This document shows positions 1-15,353 of a DNA stretch of 64,000 bases, piece after piece. Made by a program: the position numbers and the translations under genes. Position 1 is the stretch's first letter. The number at the start of each line of letters is the position of its first letter. The stretch is from the NCBI RefSeq assembly GCF_910596095.1, contig NC_056543.1, positions 20,710,042 through 20,774,041 of the forward strand, given 5' to 3'. Under the pieces are notes generated by a model. It searched no databases, was not told the origin of the DNA, and was given only the letters and a program-made list of their open reading frames with translations. This stretch comes from Thunnus maccoyii (taxonomy: Eukaryota; Chordata; Actinopteri; Scombriformes; Scombridae).

Positions 1-1594
<1,594 letters not shown>

Positions 1595-2368
1595 GCCTGC
1601 AGAGCACCCGCCCCGCCCCGGTCTCAGCCCCAGCCCACGGCCTCTCCATTGCCCCGGCCAGGGGGTGAGCTCCGCTCAGCTCTGCTCTGCCCTGCTCTCC
1701 TCCCTGACAACAGCGGAGCGATGCTGACGCAGTCCGGGTTCAACAGCTAGCCAACAGCCCCATGCCTCGACCACAAACCAAGTACCCCTAATCCACCTCC
1801 TTTGACCCCGACTGGCCCCTCATCCAGCTGTTTGAACTCTACTCCATCCTCCGTCAAAGACGTCTCTCCGTGCCCTTTCAACGGGGAAGCAAAGCGCAGA
1901 GCCAGAGGTGTTTGTCGACTGTACTAAAGATAAAAGTACACTGTACATGTATACACAATGCTAGCCTGCTAATGTTTGTAAGAGGACAATCTGTAGAAAA
2001 AAAGTCCTAAGCTGTCCCCCCCCCCCCCCCTTTTCCCTCGTCCTCCCCTACATTGTCCAATTTTTCTGCATCCTCATCCTTTGACCTCTGACCCCTGTGT
2101 CACCTGACCGACTCCCCCTCCTCCCCTCCCCCCCTTTGTTTCCTCCTGTAGTGCATGGCCTGAGTATGGTTAGGATCACCCGGGGGTCACTCCCACCCCC
2201 GCCCTCTCACTTCTCACCTCCGCAGACAAGGCATGAGGCTCACGCACGCGTATACACACATACACACTCATAAACAAACACACGCACACACAAACACACA
2301 CACACACATCCTCAGACACATGGATGCATGATGATCCTGGATGTATGTGCGGGGTAATGTTTGGACGG

Positions 2369-2408
<40 letters not shown>

Positions 2409-2932
2409 CTGGGGTTGTTTTTAAATGGTTAGCAAGCTGTTTTACTCGACCTTATTTTAAATTTTTGTTTTGTACTCCCGGGCAGATGTTCTTGGATTGC
2501 CATGTGCGATGGATGTGACATGTATCTGGTCCTGTGTGCTTGTATAATATATACATACAATACAAAACAAACATGCATACATACACAGTTTATATATTAC
2601 TTTTCCTTATGTATAAAAAGTATATATAGATATATGTATATTAACTACAATGGTTCAGAAATCATTTATGGTGAGCTCATATCTGGCAGAGCAGTGGCAA
2701 TATTTGCTGCTGCCTAAAGACAATAGATCTAGATAAGGTGGTGTTTTTGTTTTTTTCTGGTTTAGCTGGAGTGTGTTAAGATTCCAGCAGTCACTTCCCT
2801 GCTCTCCTGTGTTGTCTGTATTAAAGCTGTAGATGGATTTAGGGCAGTGCTCTATTCCCCGTCTTTGTACCGACTCTGTCTGTAACAGTGTTTTCTGTGA
2901 CAGTGCAGTGTCTAGACAAACAACCCCCCCCC

Positions 2933-2969
<37 letters not shown>

Positions 2970-4770
2970 GTGAAGAATTCAAGATGTTTCTTAACACTCA
3001 CCTCTCCTCCACTTCTTGAGAAGTATCAGCTGTGGTTCTCGGGGGTCTCCTGACACGCCGCTGACTGTCTCATGTGTTGTGACCACTGACTGAAGTGTTA
3101 GCCTAGCGTTCTCTCTCTTTCTCCACCTGCCGCACATAGAGCCATTTGGTACAGTCCGTCGAACCGTCTTATTTACAGAGAATACTCACTACAAAATGAG
3201 AAAACAAAAAAAAAAAAAAAAAAAAGAGAAGGAAAAAAAAAAGCTGAATTTGTATATACAGTATAAATGCTCCTCACCAAAATTCTGACTTGTATGACTT
3301 GTATGTTGTTTTTTTATGTTGTTATGTTGATTATTTTTTTTCCATGTTGTGTTCAAGGTATGTATATATGCAGACCCATGTACTGTTTATGAGCAAAAAC
3401 AAAGATGACAAAGGGTAGGGAAAGTAATGAAAAAGATATTAAAAAAAAAAAACAAAACAGAATCAGGGCAAAACTGATGTTGTTTATGGATATTGTAGAT
3501 GATGATCAGCTTTATCCAGCCATATGTTCAATCTTACCTGTACAGTACAGTAGATGACAGCTGTATTATTGTAACAAGAACTAGTTATGTATAGTGTAAC
3601 TATAGTTTGGAGTGCCTTTGCTTTCATACACCTTCGCCTTGTTTCCCCCCTCACCCGGCCCCCGCCATCACTCCCCCCCCCTCCCCTCCCTGATATTGTG
3701 ACTCTCCCTTTGGTGCTGTTGAATGTCCTGCTATCCTACAACACAGTCACATGCACACTGATACACACTTTTCAGTCCCCTCTGCTTGCACCTCTTTCCC
3801 CTTCTTCATTGCACACTTCTATGTAATATACAGACATTCATTGTAAGGATATTTTTCCTTTACTGAAGATACAGTAGAAAAGTGTTTATTTTAATAGATG
3901 TTAAAAGGTTTTATCTTGGACACATAGAGACGCACAAACATGTGTACCACGGTCCTGGCACGGACTCCGGGGCATGAAGTGTGGTTGGGGTGGGGAGGAG
4001 GGGGGGGGGGGGGGGGGGGGGGGGCTGTTGTGGATGGTGGTGGTGGCAGCGGTGGTTTAAAAAAAGGCCTAAAATATACTGTATATATAAAATACAGTAC
4101 AGTTTCTGTATTACTCACAGTGTTGGTTCTGTTACCAAAGCCAAACTATGATGTAGTTATGATGAGCCATCCTCAGAGGCAATAATGTATTCATGTCCCC
4201 CCCCCCCCCCCCTCCTCCCCTTCTCTGGATATGTCGTTGTTTCTCTGTCCTCTTGTTCATTCTCCTCCTTGTCTGCATATTTTGGGGGGAATTCAGTAGC
4301 ACCTAAGGGGTCGAGTCATGTAGCCTTTCTCCTGTCTCCTGCTTGCTGTAATTTTGCATTCATGAACGTGTTGCAACCCTCCACTAGAGAGTTTGACCAC
4401 TTCACCCTACCCCCTAACTCCAGTTCAATAAAAACACCACAAAGGTTACCAAAAAAGAAGACAAGCAAGTACACATGCTAGTGTATTATACTAGTGCATT
4501 ATACTTGCATAAACACTAGTATAATGTGCCAACTGGGGTTAAAGAAAAGAAAAATCATAGAAAATACTACAAAAACATCCAGTATAACAGTACTACTACT
4601 TGAATGCCTCCGTTTGTGACTGAAATTTTTATTTCATTTGTTTTTCTTTTGTTCTGTGAAGGTATGCTAAATGTGCGCCTCTGTAAATATTCCCTCTGCG
4701 TGCTCTGAGGAATAGTTCCCTGGTACTGTAATTTGCATTAAATAAAGAGTAGGATAGCCTGGAAATGATC
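1595..4770 (+). other. gsk3b: gsk3b long 3'UTR
   Basis: No gene is present between the gsk3b stop codon and an AATAAA at 4741-4746, so I read about 3.2 kb as 3'UTR. Long 3'UTRs are known for GSK3B in vertebrates. The stretch holds many simple tracts: a C run near 2017-2031, 34 T at 2373-2406, a CT repeat near 2937-2962, A runs near 3210-3241, 25 G at 4000-4024 and a C run near 4198-4212. An alternative AATAAA lies near 4425. The end point is inferred from the polyadenylation signal only. Confidence 0.6.
4741..4746 (+). terminator. gsk3b: polyadenylation signal AATAAA, probable end of gsk3b
   Basis: This is a canonical AATAAA followed within about 40 bases by a GT-rich stretch (TTGTTTGTTTTG). 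It is the most distal strong signal before the repeat-rich spacer. Confidence 0.5.
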
Positions 4771-4879
4771 AAGCTCATTGTTTGTTTTGTCTTCTTTAAA
4801 TGAGTGTGCTGTTGTGCTTTAACTGTCAAAATTTTAAGAATGATGTAATTTTTCTCTTAGAGTTGAGAATAAGTGTGAA

Positions 4880-5540
4880 GACTTGGTCTCATGCTCCTAA
4901 TTGCAGAGGCAGCAGTGACACACTCCCATATTTTGGAAAATTATGATAAATTGATGAAACCTACAAAGTCACACTACTTTTTCAATATGAAGAAGATTTT
5001 TTAATATATGTATTACAGGACCAAGTTAGAATAGTCATGCTTTGCTTATCACAGATGTATTAGTGCTTTGAGCTGCTAACATTAGCATACTAACACGTCG
5101 ATTTAAGCAGATATGTTTATCATGTTCACAGTTCACCAACATAGTTTAACATGAAAAGTAATGTAATTAGATTTGCTAATGATATTCTATTTTGTCATAA
5201 TCCAAAGTAGTGGACAAATTCAAATTTGCCAAAACCCGATGAAGAAAAGTTAAGGGCTCACCAAAGTTATTACAATTCATCCTGAGGGAGACATGATGTG
5301 TTTAATGGATAATTTAATGGAAATCCATCCCAAAGTTGTTGAGATAAAAGCCAAAAATGTCAACTTGCTGATGGTACTAGGGGGGAAAGTCGAAGCTTCA
5401 CTAAAGTTAGGATTCATCCTGATGTCTGTTCAAAATTTCATGGTAAACCAATAACTTTTGAGATATTTCAGTCTGGACTAATGGTGGACCAACAGACTGA
5501 CATTTCCATCCATGAAGCAAGGGTAGCATGGTTAAAAAGT
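4880..5540. repeat. dispersed teleost repeat, degenerate
   Basis: The stretch has the typical wording of an interspersed repeat of perch-like fishes: the GCTAACATTAGCATACTAAC type followed by the TTGTTGAGAT and ATTTCAGTCTGGACTAATGG type. A second, inverted copy of part of it lies at about 59,085-59,250. Family name and ends were not determined. Confidence 0.5.
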
Positions 5541-6690
5541 GCAATAGTCATTATATTAGCTGAGCTTTGAAATTCCACAATTCTGGTGCATTTGTAAGAC
5601 AATTTGAATGACAAAACATAGAAATTACCAATTAAAAGGATTCTAAAGTACAATTTTATATAAATGTTTAATTTTTAGGTCAAATTCTACTTAAATATGT
5701 CTTAACTGACATACAAACATTTTATAGCACCTCCACTGATTTATATGTTATCTTTTTTATATATATTATTATAATATTATCTCATACAACCTTTCCTCTT
5801 GCATGCTTCAACACGCTATGAATGATGGGTAGTTGTAATCATGACAGGGTGTGCATGAAGCTGTGATGCAGCTATTGGCTGATTCATATCTTCAGGGAGG
5901 GTATTGTGGGTAGAGATATTTGTCGTTATTTTACACTTAGGAGTCGCTGCAGTATGTGCTTAAGATTCACACTTAGACTAAAAGTTACTTTTAGCTCCAT
6001 TATACAAAGCTTCCACAAAAGTTCCACTTTTTACTAAGAAATTCTGTGACTCACGAGTGAAAGTTAAGAAGCATTCTTATACATACCAAACCAGAACTTT
6101 GTAACGGCACCAACTGATCAGCCCTTAATTTACTGTGTTTCCTTTGTGTTAGTATGACCACAGTGGGGCAGTGTTTATCTTATTATACTGTTAATAACAC
6201 ATGGCACCACCACACACTTCAATCTGAAGAGCACCTTTTTCAGTTTCATTTACAATAGATGTAGAGCATTTTTTTTGTACACCATGACACTGGCACATAA
6301 AACTGAACACAACCTGAGGTAACAAATATAAATATCTACGCAGATACGGCTGTTTCCATACATACTTCACTGCCTCTCACAATACTGTGTGCAATATTAA
6401 AATAGTAAAACCTCCCATCTTTAAGTCAACATTCATTCTGAAAACACAATACACACTTACTGTAACCAAAACAGATAACAAATGATTGATTACTGTAACC
6501 AGCAAGAAACTTAATGCGGCCCCTTTGATGGTTTCTTTGATTTATAGATAGTGTGCACAGAACTTATGCTAGTTAACATATGAGTAGGGCATGACATACA
6601 TTCAGCTGGGTTTCAGTTTGGAGTCTTCATTATTAAATGACAGAGGTGGTCCCAGAGTGTCCATGTGCAGTAGATGTATGTATTAGAAGT
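5540..6690. other. intergenic region / nr1i2 3'UTR side
   Basis: AT-rich sequence between the two convergent genes. The part next to 6,692 should be the nr1i2 3'UTR on the minus strand, but I cannot fix its end. No coding signal was seen. Confidence 0.5.
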
Positions 6691-6692
6691 CA

Positions 6693-9600
6693 TTACACAG
6701 GGTTTTTACTGAACACCTCCATTATGAGAGGAGAGATATCGTCAGGCTGGATGTCCTGGATCTGCAGAACCTGTTTGCTGTACTCCTCGGTCATCGTCCT
6801 CATCTCTGTGAGACAGGCCATCACTTTGGGATAGAGCAAGCTGGAGGCACAAAAAAAAGAAGGTTCAAGCCGATTGGCGGTGAAAGGTCTCAGACTGAAT
6901 GGATTGAGTGGCACTTGGTATTTCACTCACTGTTTTCCTGAGCCTGTTCTCTTGCAGTCGATCCAGGTTTTTAGTGTGAGCGCCAGGTTTTCATGTACCT
7001 CATCAATCATGCTGTGTTGCTGCACACCTGGGCGATCTGATAGGTTAAATAAAAACAAATCTCTACTAATCCAAAGCAACTTGAAAATACATGCTTACAT
7101 ATTTGATATGCATGCAAATGCATCCTGTTTCTCAAGTGTAAGTATTTACAGGGTTCACAATGTCGTACTGATGAAAATCTTATGCTACCTGGAGAAAAGA
7201 GGGACATGGCTTGCATGAGAACATATTCTTCCTCCTGCAGGCCCAGTTTGCGCAGTGTATGGTGAAATTTCAAAAGAGGCTCCAGCAGTAGCGGCTGGAA
7301 ACCTGCTACAAGACACACAAGAGCAGAAGTCAAGGACGGGGCAGAGATGAGAGGACTAGGAAAACAATAATAAACAGTGACACAAGTGTATGCAAGGAAA
7401 TTAACTTATTACATTTACTCAAGTGCTGTACTTGGGTACGATTTTAACATACTTGTACTTTACTTTATACTAAAAGCCTTCCAGCACTTCAGGGAGTTAG
7501 GGAGTTATAGTAAAACATCTTCAGGAAATGAGGAAATGTTTCATTTACGCAAAGTGGAATCCACTGCAATTAATCTGTGAGTGAGAACAGCATTTCTGGC
7601 TTGACTGTGTGGTCGTGAAGAAGATAATGCTGTGGAAATGTAAATTATGCTAAATTTACCATGACATCCATTACAGGTAATTTTGTTTTCTTTTTTCTGG
7701 CTTTTCTTTGAGACTTTTAAGATATTTAATCCTTTAAAGATTTTATAAATATTAACAGTAAATAAGGACTTGGCAACATGGACAAAAAGATGATCAGGAT
7801 CATTATTACAACATATTGATAATTCCTTAATATCAATATTTAAAAAGGTATTAAAAATCACATGCTAAAACATTAGACTAATGCATTAGATAATTCATTG
7901 TTATCTAATAATGTGAGTTTAGAGTTTATTAGAGACACAATGTTTTGGTCATGAGTATTTCATTTTTCAAAGAAGAAAAAAACATATCTACATATTATAT
8001 ATATTTACTTTTTTTAAGCTCTCATGCTGTGACATCCAATCATGACATCTCAGTGTGAAAGCTTTGTCACAGAAAGATAAGATTTTATGGATAAGAAATG
8101 GTAAGTTGTAAGCTGTGTAGCTGAGTGCCATTTCCTCTGCCAGTGTTTGATGTATATGGCGGAACACCTCGTGCTCGTCATCTTTACACCATCTATTTAC
8201 CAAAAAAAAAAAAAGTGAGACACTATCTTTACATCATCACCTGTTTTTTTTTTTTTTAGTTTGTAGTTTGTTTGTCGTCAGTTTAACCAATGATTAGATT
8301 AATTTGACCACTGAGATAATTGGCAATAGTGCATGAAGAATAAGCATTGTTGCTATGGTTACATGCGGTTTCATATGCCTTGCACACTGAGCTAGACCTG
8401 TGGCAAAAGTGTTGATGGAAACCATTTTAACAGTGACTCAATATGAAACTTTCACAAGGCCAATCACAAAAATAATCTCTGGTGTGTTAACCCAGTATCA
8501 CCTAATTCTACTGTAAACTGTCTGCCAGCTGAATGCAATGAGCACAGAGCTAGAAGACAATGATCGGATGTCAGCTGCATTTTGTTCAATCTTTAGAAAA
8601 GGAGCAGACAAACACCTGTTTGACAACATTCTGCAAGTGTTCCTCTGAGAGTCATGTTACACATATGAGCAGGTGAGATAAGAGGTGCACACACACGTTA
8701 TTACAGACGAGAGTGCTCACGAGTAAAAAGTACAGTATCTACTATTTAATCGTGCTGAGAGCATTATACCTACATTCATAGACTGTGTTAGTACTTTGCA
8801 GCTTCATATATACAGCAGGTACAAGGCTAATAGAAACTAACATGAGTGAAATGATAAACTTAATTAACACCTCCTCATTGACTCCTCAGTCAGGTCAAGA
8901 CATTTTTTTGGCAACGATCAAGCTAGAATTTAAATATCAGCTCAAATTGGCAGGTGTTGCTTTTTTTCTCTGGGATCAGAGGTGCGTGACATGTCTGAGT
9001 CTGCTTTGGTTTTGTATATTTTCACACAATGTCCAACCATAACCTAGATTCCCCGCATACAGTACATACTTCTTGGCTGCAGACTCTTTAATCAGCATCA
9101 GATCATACCTGTACCATCCATACAACACTTGTGTATTTTACAACCTGTGCTAGCTTAAATTTTTCCAATCCAAGCTACAACCATTATTGAATGTAGCTTG
9201 TATTAATTAACTAATTTGACGTGATTATAATTATGCACCATATGGTTCCACCTCCTTAAATCTGCATTAATCAATATTTTATATCAACATTGGATCAAAT
9301 GACTATGTGTAATGTAAAAGTTGCTGCTCGTAGTGACAAACCCACAGATAAGTTCAGCTGACTCTGCAATCACCTGCAGCTCTTGGGAGGATTTTAGTGT
9401 CTTTCAGCTCATTGTTTTGGTTTCACAGCCAACAGCTTTACTTTTTTGGTTCAATCTCAATGCTCATCAAAATGCACATCACCAAATGGCACACAGACAA
9501 AGTTAGCAACTGGCTGGTGAACTTAGTGGAGCATTTAGCAGCCAAAGAGGCAGATATTTCCTTTTAAACAGGGCTAGAAGGAGAGTTAATATTGGACTTA

Positions 9601-12600
9601 AATTCATCAGGTGACCAGAAATATGAATGCTAATGTCACCTCATAACAACTGTTTGCTACCATGTTCACCATAGCAACTTTATAAGGTGATGATATGTCA
9701 ACAATCTGTTTACACCTTATTGTACACAATTAATTAATTCAGGTATCAATATGAAGTAAGTTCTTACATTCATGTAAGCACAAAATGTTAAATCTTCCCT
9801 CAGAGATTAGTAGATTAAAAAATAGCACAGAACCTTATGTAGTGCAAGTTTGTATCCGTGCAAATTTGAATTTATGGTGTGTATGTACTCATCTGTTCAT
9901 TTCACAGTGTACAGTAGATGCAGCCAAGCTTCCCCTCAAAATATATAAAAGAATGCTTTGTCGGTTTGTTGTGTAAGTGGTCTCACCTCGTACAGCGTCG
10001 TCTATGCAGTATGTCATATGGCCACATTCCCAGATGCTTGTTTCTACATTAAACACCATGTTAAAACGAATCTGCATGATTTCAAACGTGGCTCCCTTTA
10101 ACAGAGCGATTTGGTCTGCCATGGTTAAAGACCTGAAAGAGACATGACACACACTTTAAAGTTAATACATGCTGCCCAACAGACATAAGTCATAAAAAAC
10201 CTATTTGAAAGATACACTGAGGCACAAATTTACCTGAAGATCTGAAGGCTTTTGGAGAAACTGATGATGTCCTGGATCATGTAAGAGGCGAGGTCAGTCA
10301 AATGTGGAAGAGCAGTAAAAACACTGCTTTTTCTGACCTCTTCCGCCTCTTGGTTCTCGTGGTTTTCAAAGAAACCAAAGAGACTGGAGGAGGAGGAAGA
10401 GAAGGAGAGGGAGCCAGCATACGAGGATATTCTGGGGTCTGTGGCAGATTCATTAAATGTAGTGCAAGTGTTTGTAGGGCAGTTGGTCAGCGGGTTAGAG
10501 GTCTCGCTTGTAGACTGGTTGTATTTACACACCGGAATTATATTTCTATCCATAGGCTGAAAAAAAAAAAAAAATCAGTCAGACAACAAGACAATGGCAA
10601 TGACAGTCCCTCAAACATTCTTGCATTTGTTTACACACCCTGAAGCCACTGAAGCGGGAAAATGTTGAGTCAAATGTGCTGTGGTGGCTACAGAGCAGCT
10701 CCTGAATGGTTTCTTCCTGTTGGGACGAAAGCTGTAATTGTGCACCATGCATTTTTTTCTTCTTGATTCGGATCCTCCTCTCCAATACCTCCTTCTCAGA
10801 CATGACCACTAAAAGGACAAAAAAATACCTGCTGTATGTACTGTATGTCACCAGAGAAATATGGAAATGGACCCTGTCAAAATTATGTTTTACTCATATC
10901 TTCTCATATATTAAATCACTCCTGCAGTGCTCTTTACATTACATGTTGAAACACATGTCGTAATATAAAATAAATAAGTGTTTCTTTCTTAGGCAATCCT
11001 TAAAAAAATCTGAAGTACATGCTCAGTTTTAGAACTGCACTTTTTAATTTACCTAACGCACAAGATCAGGAAGATTGTCGTCTTTAATACAATTGTAAAT
11101 GTCTTATGTAACAAATTTTCGTGTAGTTACTGAAGTAGCATCTAATAGTTGAATGAACAAAATATACATTATAAAATCACAAACAATGGTTTGTCTTTAA
11201 ACGATGAGGGATCATTTGTTGTGTCTGGATGTTACTTACTTTCTTTGCGCATGCCAATGGCCTGGCATTTTCGGAAGCGGCAGGCTTGACATGAGCGGCG
11301 GTTGTTTTTGGTTATAATGCATTTATTCAGGAAAGGACAGTGGGGCTGCGTCGGCCTCTTTATGGCACGTCTGAATTTATTTAAAAATACACTTAGTAAC
11401 AGCTTACAAACATCAATCTGAAGTTAGAAATCACATGCATGAAAAGACACATTAAATTAGAGCATTACTTTGAACCATAAATGTATCAGACAGGAAATAA
11501 TTCATCAAAGTAATACATGTAGAACTGAGAATATGGAATGAAACAAACCAGATGATGACATCATACTGGGATCAATTTTCAAATTTCAAATACTATGTGT
11601 AATGTGGTCATAGGTAGCTTCAGTGTATCCCAGTGAGTCAAAGAGAAATCTGGTGGCAATAATTGAATGATAAAACATACTTTGGCCAGTGCATGTATGG
11701 CCCAAAGTAAAACTATAATCAATGAAACTGAGCAAGTGTCTGAAGCTTACAGTTCAAATTACAGTGACATTTTGTACATAACATACAGTATAGCTCAGTT
11801 CAAATTTGGTACAAGTTTGTTTGTTTGTTGTCAAATCCCCAGCATCTTTCAGGGTATTACTTTTTCATTTTTAATTTAATGCCAATAGATAATAATACGT
11901 ACATAATGTATAATAATTACTTTAGAATGACAACAATTATAGAATAATCTTTAAAGCTGCAATAATCAATTACTGAAACAAATATTGTACTTTATTACCC
12001 CTATGGGAAAAAAATGTCCTGGGTTTCATTGTGATATAGATCCCTAATTACAAAAAGCTATATAAATGAATAAATGTGACAGCGTTGCTCTTAGTGACAA
12101 ACCCAACTCTGTTCTCAGTTCTGCAGAGCTTTTTAGCCTCTTTTAATTCATTATTTTACAGCCAGCAAATATATTAGTTTAGTCTCACTACTCTCATCAA
12201 CCTCATTTCCAGCAGCAGGCAGCTGTTTTCAGTAAAAAAAAAAAAGCTCTGATAAACTCATTGTACACTACTACCTGCCCAGTACCAGACAGGGGTTGGT
12301 GGAGGTCCTCCAACAACTCCTCAGAAAAATGTTTGGCTCTTTTAGCTCTGTTTTATCCTGCGCTGGAGGACAAAACTCCACAATCGATCATGCTGTTCTT
12401 CCGAAAAGGCTTTGAACCATTGGATTTGACTCTACAGCTTGCAGATGGTTTCATAATGACCTTCCTAACAGATCTCAGGTTTATGGTGCTAGGCAGCTCA
12501 AAAACTGAGCTTTATCCAAAAAAACACAGCTTTCTTTTAACAATATCCAAAACAACATCTCTAGATACCACTTATCACTCTATAAACCACACCACAGCAC

Positions 12601-15353
12601 TCTTATCAGAATGAGGGCTGGCCATCTCTCTATGTAAGAAGAGAGAATCACTTGCTTCTGTTTACTTATAAAGGTCGTCTAAAGAGATTTGCTATTCAGA
12701 AGACCTTCAGCTACGGGTTCCAATGGTCAATACTGACACTGGAAGGTTTGATTTCAGATATATTACTAATCTTCATGGAATAATTCACAACAGATGCTGA
12801 AGCTCAATACTTTGGTATGTATAAATAGTTTCAGAGACTTTATTAAGGGATTCAACTCAGCTGTACATGCCCTTGCAACGATGCTGTTGACTAAAACTAT
12901 AAACTATAAACTATATTATCACTAATTATTATTATTAACACCAAACTCTACGGCTCTAGTGAGATTTTTGGCTTCTTTTAGCTGATTTTTTTGAACTATG
13001 GTTTGATGCAGACCAAACCCGAGCTAAAACAAGTAGAAGTAGGAGAAGTATGAAACTGTTTGCAGACACGTTCACCATAACAACTTTTACATCCAGGCTG
13101 TGTCTGCAGCTTGTTTTGATGTTTTTCTCCATCCTAGTGGCCAAAAATTGATTAATTCAGCTTTGACTCAGTAAGTTAGGAAGTTTGTTTCCCACATTAT
13201 GGGAAATTATCGTTGGCTTAAAAGACTCAACATATTTCAGTAGATGAGCATTTCTTCAAATGAGACTTTTATTTGTGTACTTTTGATCTTATTCACATTG
13301 TTAATGTAGAGTCTATTCTGGGTCTTACAGATTTCTCAAATACTTTGCCACAACTTCTTGAATGAGAACTATTAATCACAAATGACTATAGGAAACTCTC
13401 ACATTTACACCTAACTGTCCCACATATCTTGTGGCTTTCACACAGAATTTAAATGTGAAAGTACAAGTCCACTTCCACTGAGCTAATGATGCAATGAGTC
13501 AGACCTGGCAATAGAAATCTGCTGCTTTCCGTATTATTCCCTGACATGGACTTAATCATTCAAACAAATTTCAAGTTTCATATTTCCAGTAATCTAGTGT
13601 TGTCACAATGCCGACAGATTTGATATGCAGTGATGCAATCATCAAAAGGTCAAATGCATTTTCTTAACTTTTAATAATCTCTGGTTCTTTTCACTCAGTT
13701 AGTTCCTTACTTTTCACACAACTATCAAAGACATAATTGGCAGAACTCCGAGTACAGATTTCATCGGAAATTCTTCTGTTCACACCTTTCTCAAGATTTA
13801 TCACAATGAATCTGTTACAGCTGTGTTGGAATATGCAAAAGTTACAAAACATTGATTCCATAATCAATGATATCTTCATAATTGATGAAGATGCATATAA
13901 TGGGACATTGGGTGGTTGTCAAAAAAATGGAAGCAGAGAGATAGGAGGAGTGGGAAAGTGGGAAATTCTCTGACGGTGCAATAGTTACACAACTTTTATA
14001 GTGTCATATCCAGAAATCTCATGTCCGGTCACACTGACTAAGCTCATGGACATGACGTCTGATGATATCAACGGTCATGACAAGGTTGGATTTCTCACGA
14101 AAAGCTTTTTATCCAAAAAGTGTGACCAGGGAGAATATCACAATAGGTGTGCTGTGAATGAAAATCTATGTCCTGCTATAAATGGCAAGTGACATACAAA
14201 TATATTCATTAATTTTAATTTAAATGTCTTCGACAGTAAAGGACTGCAGGAACCTGGACTGCAGGATTTGATGGAGAAAATATATTCTTCCTTTTTATTT
14301 TCCTTGAGCAAGGCCACTTTTATTACATTTTCTTTTTATACACCATGATGTGATTTTATCTGTGGTATGAAAAACTTTGAGAATGCAGCACTATTCTCAA
14401 AAATGGGCCTTTTGATTCTCAATTCGCAACACATAAGCAATCATTTCTCAAATATGTTTATATTATAAGAAGGAAACTGAGTTATGGTCAAGAATACGTA
14501 ACAGTTACACAACAGTTGGACAATGCAGGGAACACGTATACTGTATGTGGTGGTTTGGTAAGATGTGGTCACATGGTAAGTTACAACACTTGTGAGGCCA
14601 CTGCCGCAGATAAGTGTCAAAACTGTTCATTACTTTGTGGAATTGACACCTTAGCATACAAATGCTATAGCATCTTTCATTTAATGTATTTTACATTACT
14701 GTTACTCAGCAAGCGGTCAATGGTTTGTTGAATCAGAAAAAGGCGAGTAAGAATTATAAGGTTAAAGTTATTGAATAGCAGACATACTGGAATAGTTCAT
14801 ACAGTCAGTGAGAAACGTGTGATGATATGATTGAGTGTTTGGAGAAAGTGAAGGTCTCTTGCAGTACAAATTGCTATGCGGCACAGTATACTGTATATTT
14901 AAAGTGATGATAATGCACTCTGCTTTTTTGTGTTCTCGAAAATCTGCTTAAGACTGAAAAAACTGTAAATCTGCCTTGAAGATGAGTGTTTCAGTTCCTT
15001 GTTTTCAAGTCTAAGAGGCTAGTGTGTAATTAAGTAAAGTAAGAAGCATTTTGTCAACTTCCTTCTATATCACACATGTTCACAGTGGTTATGGCCATTT
15101 ATGTCACAACAACCAGAAAAAAGAAAGTGAGAAACTGCAGCGTGTGTGTGTGAGAGGGAGGATGAGTGAAATGCCCCCACCTGAAGAAGCCCTTGCAGCC
15201 TTCGCACGTCAAGGCGTTAAAGTGGTAACCTTTGGCCAGATCTCCACACACACCGCAGGCTCTGGGCTCCTCATCCTCCGTTACCTTTTCTTCCTCTTCC
15301 TCTTCGTCGTCCTCTTCATTTTGTCTCATGAACGCCTCTCGGACAGTATTCAT
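6693..15353 (-). CDS. nr1i2: nuclear receptor NR1I2 (pregnane X receptor), complete
   Basis: A ligand-activated transcription factor that senses xenobiotics and steroids and induces drug-metabolism genes as an RXR heterodimer. Coding exons, high to low: 15353-15181, 11370-11240, 10808-10639, 10556-10234, 10132-9987, 7305-7189, 7036-6931 and 6840-6693. They total 1,314 nt (437 aa; human 434). The first zinc finger starts at C33/C36 and carries the P-box CEGCKGFFR. The second finger runs from CPFLNKC to [10 protein letters not shown]. The ligand-binding domain includes [21 protein letters not shown] and [20 protein letters not shown]. The AF-2 helix is PLIMEVF. The 131, 117 and 106 nt exons have the sizes I recall for mammalian PXR. 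ATG 15353 is used because the exon is open only just above it. An acidic run precedes the DNA-binding domain. Confidence 0.95.
7400..7500. repeat. fish repeat fragment ('tttactcaagtactgtactt' type)
   Basis: This is a short copy of the repeat seen more fully at about 56,780-57,340, with the wording TTACATTTACTCAAGTGCTG and CTTGTACTTTACTTTATAC. It lies in the nr1i2 intron between 7,306 and 9,986, where otherwise I see only AT-rich sequence. Confidence 0.45.
9300..9730 (-). repeat. dispersed percomorph repeat, copy 2 (inverted)
   Basis: Reverse-strand relative of the 21.2 kb repeat, sharing the CAGCTCATTGTTTTGG, GTTAGCAACTGGCTGGTGAAC and TTCACCATAGCAACTTTATA wording. It lies in an nr1i2 intron. 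Confidence 0.55.
11371..15180 (-). other. nr1i2: nr1i2 intron between the two zinc-finger exons
   Basis: A 3.8 kb intron. Besides the degenerate repeat near 12.0-12.4 kb it holds AT-rich sequence and short open frames with no family resemblance. Confidence 0.6.
12050..12420 (-). repeat. dispersed percomorph repeat, copy 3 (inverted)
   Basis: A more degenerate inverted relative of the 21.2 kb repeat (TAGTGACAAACCCAACTCTG, AGCAGGCAGCTGTTTTC, TTTAGCTCTGTTTTATCCTG). Another weak fragment lies near 12,950-13,150. Both are intronic in nr1i2. Confidence 0.45.

Noticed and set aside
7988-8203. Minus-strand 71-codon frame in an nr1i2 intron as an extra exon
   Set aside because: The flanking nr1i2 exons already join in frame and match the family without it; no similarity to the receptor.
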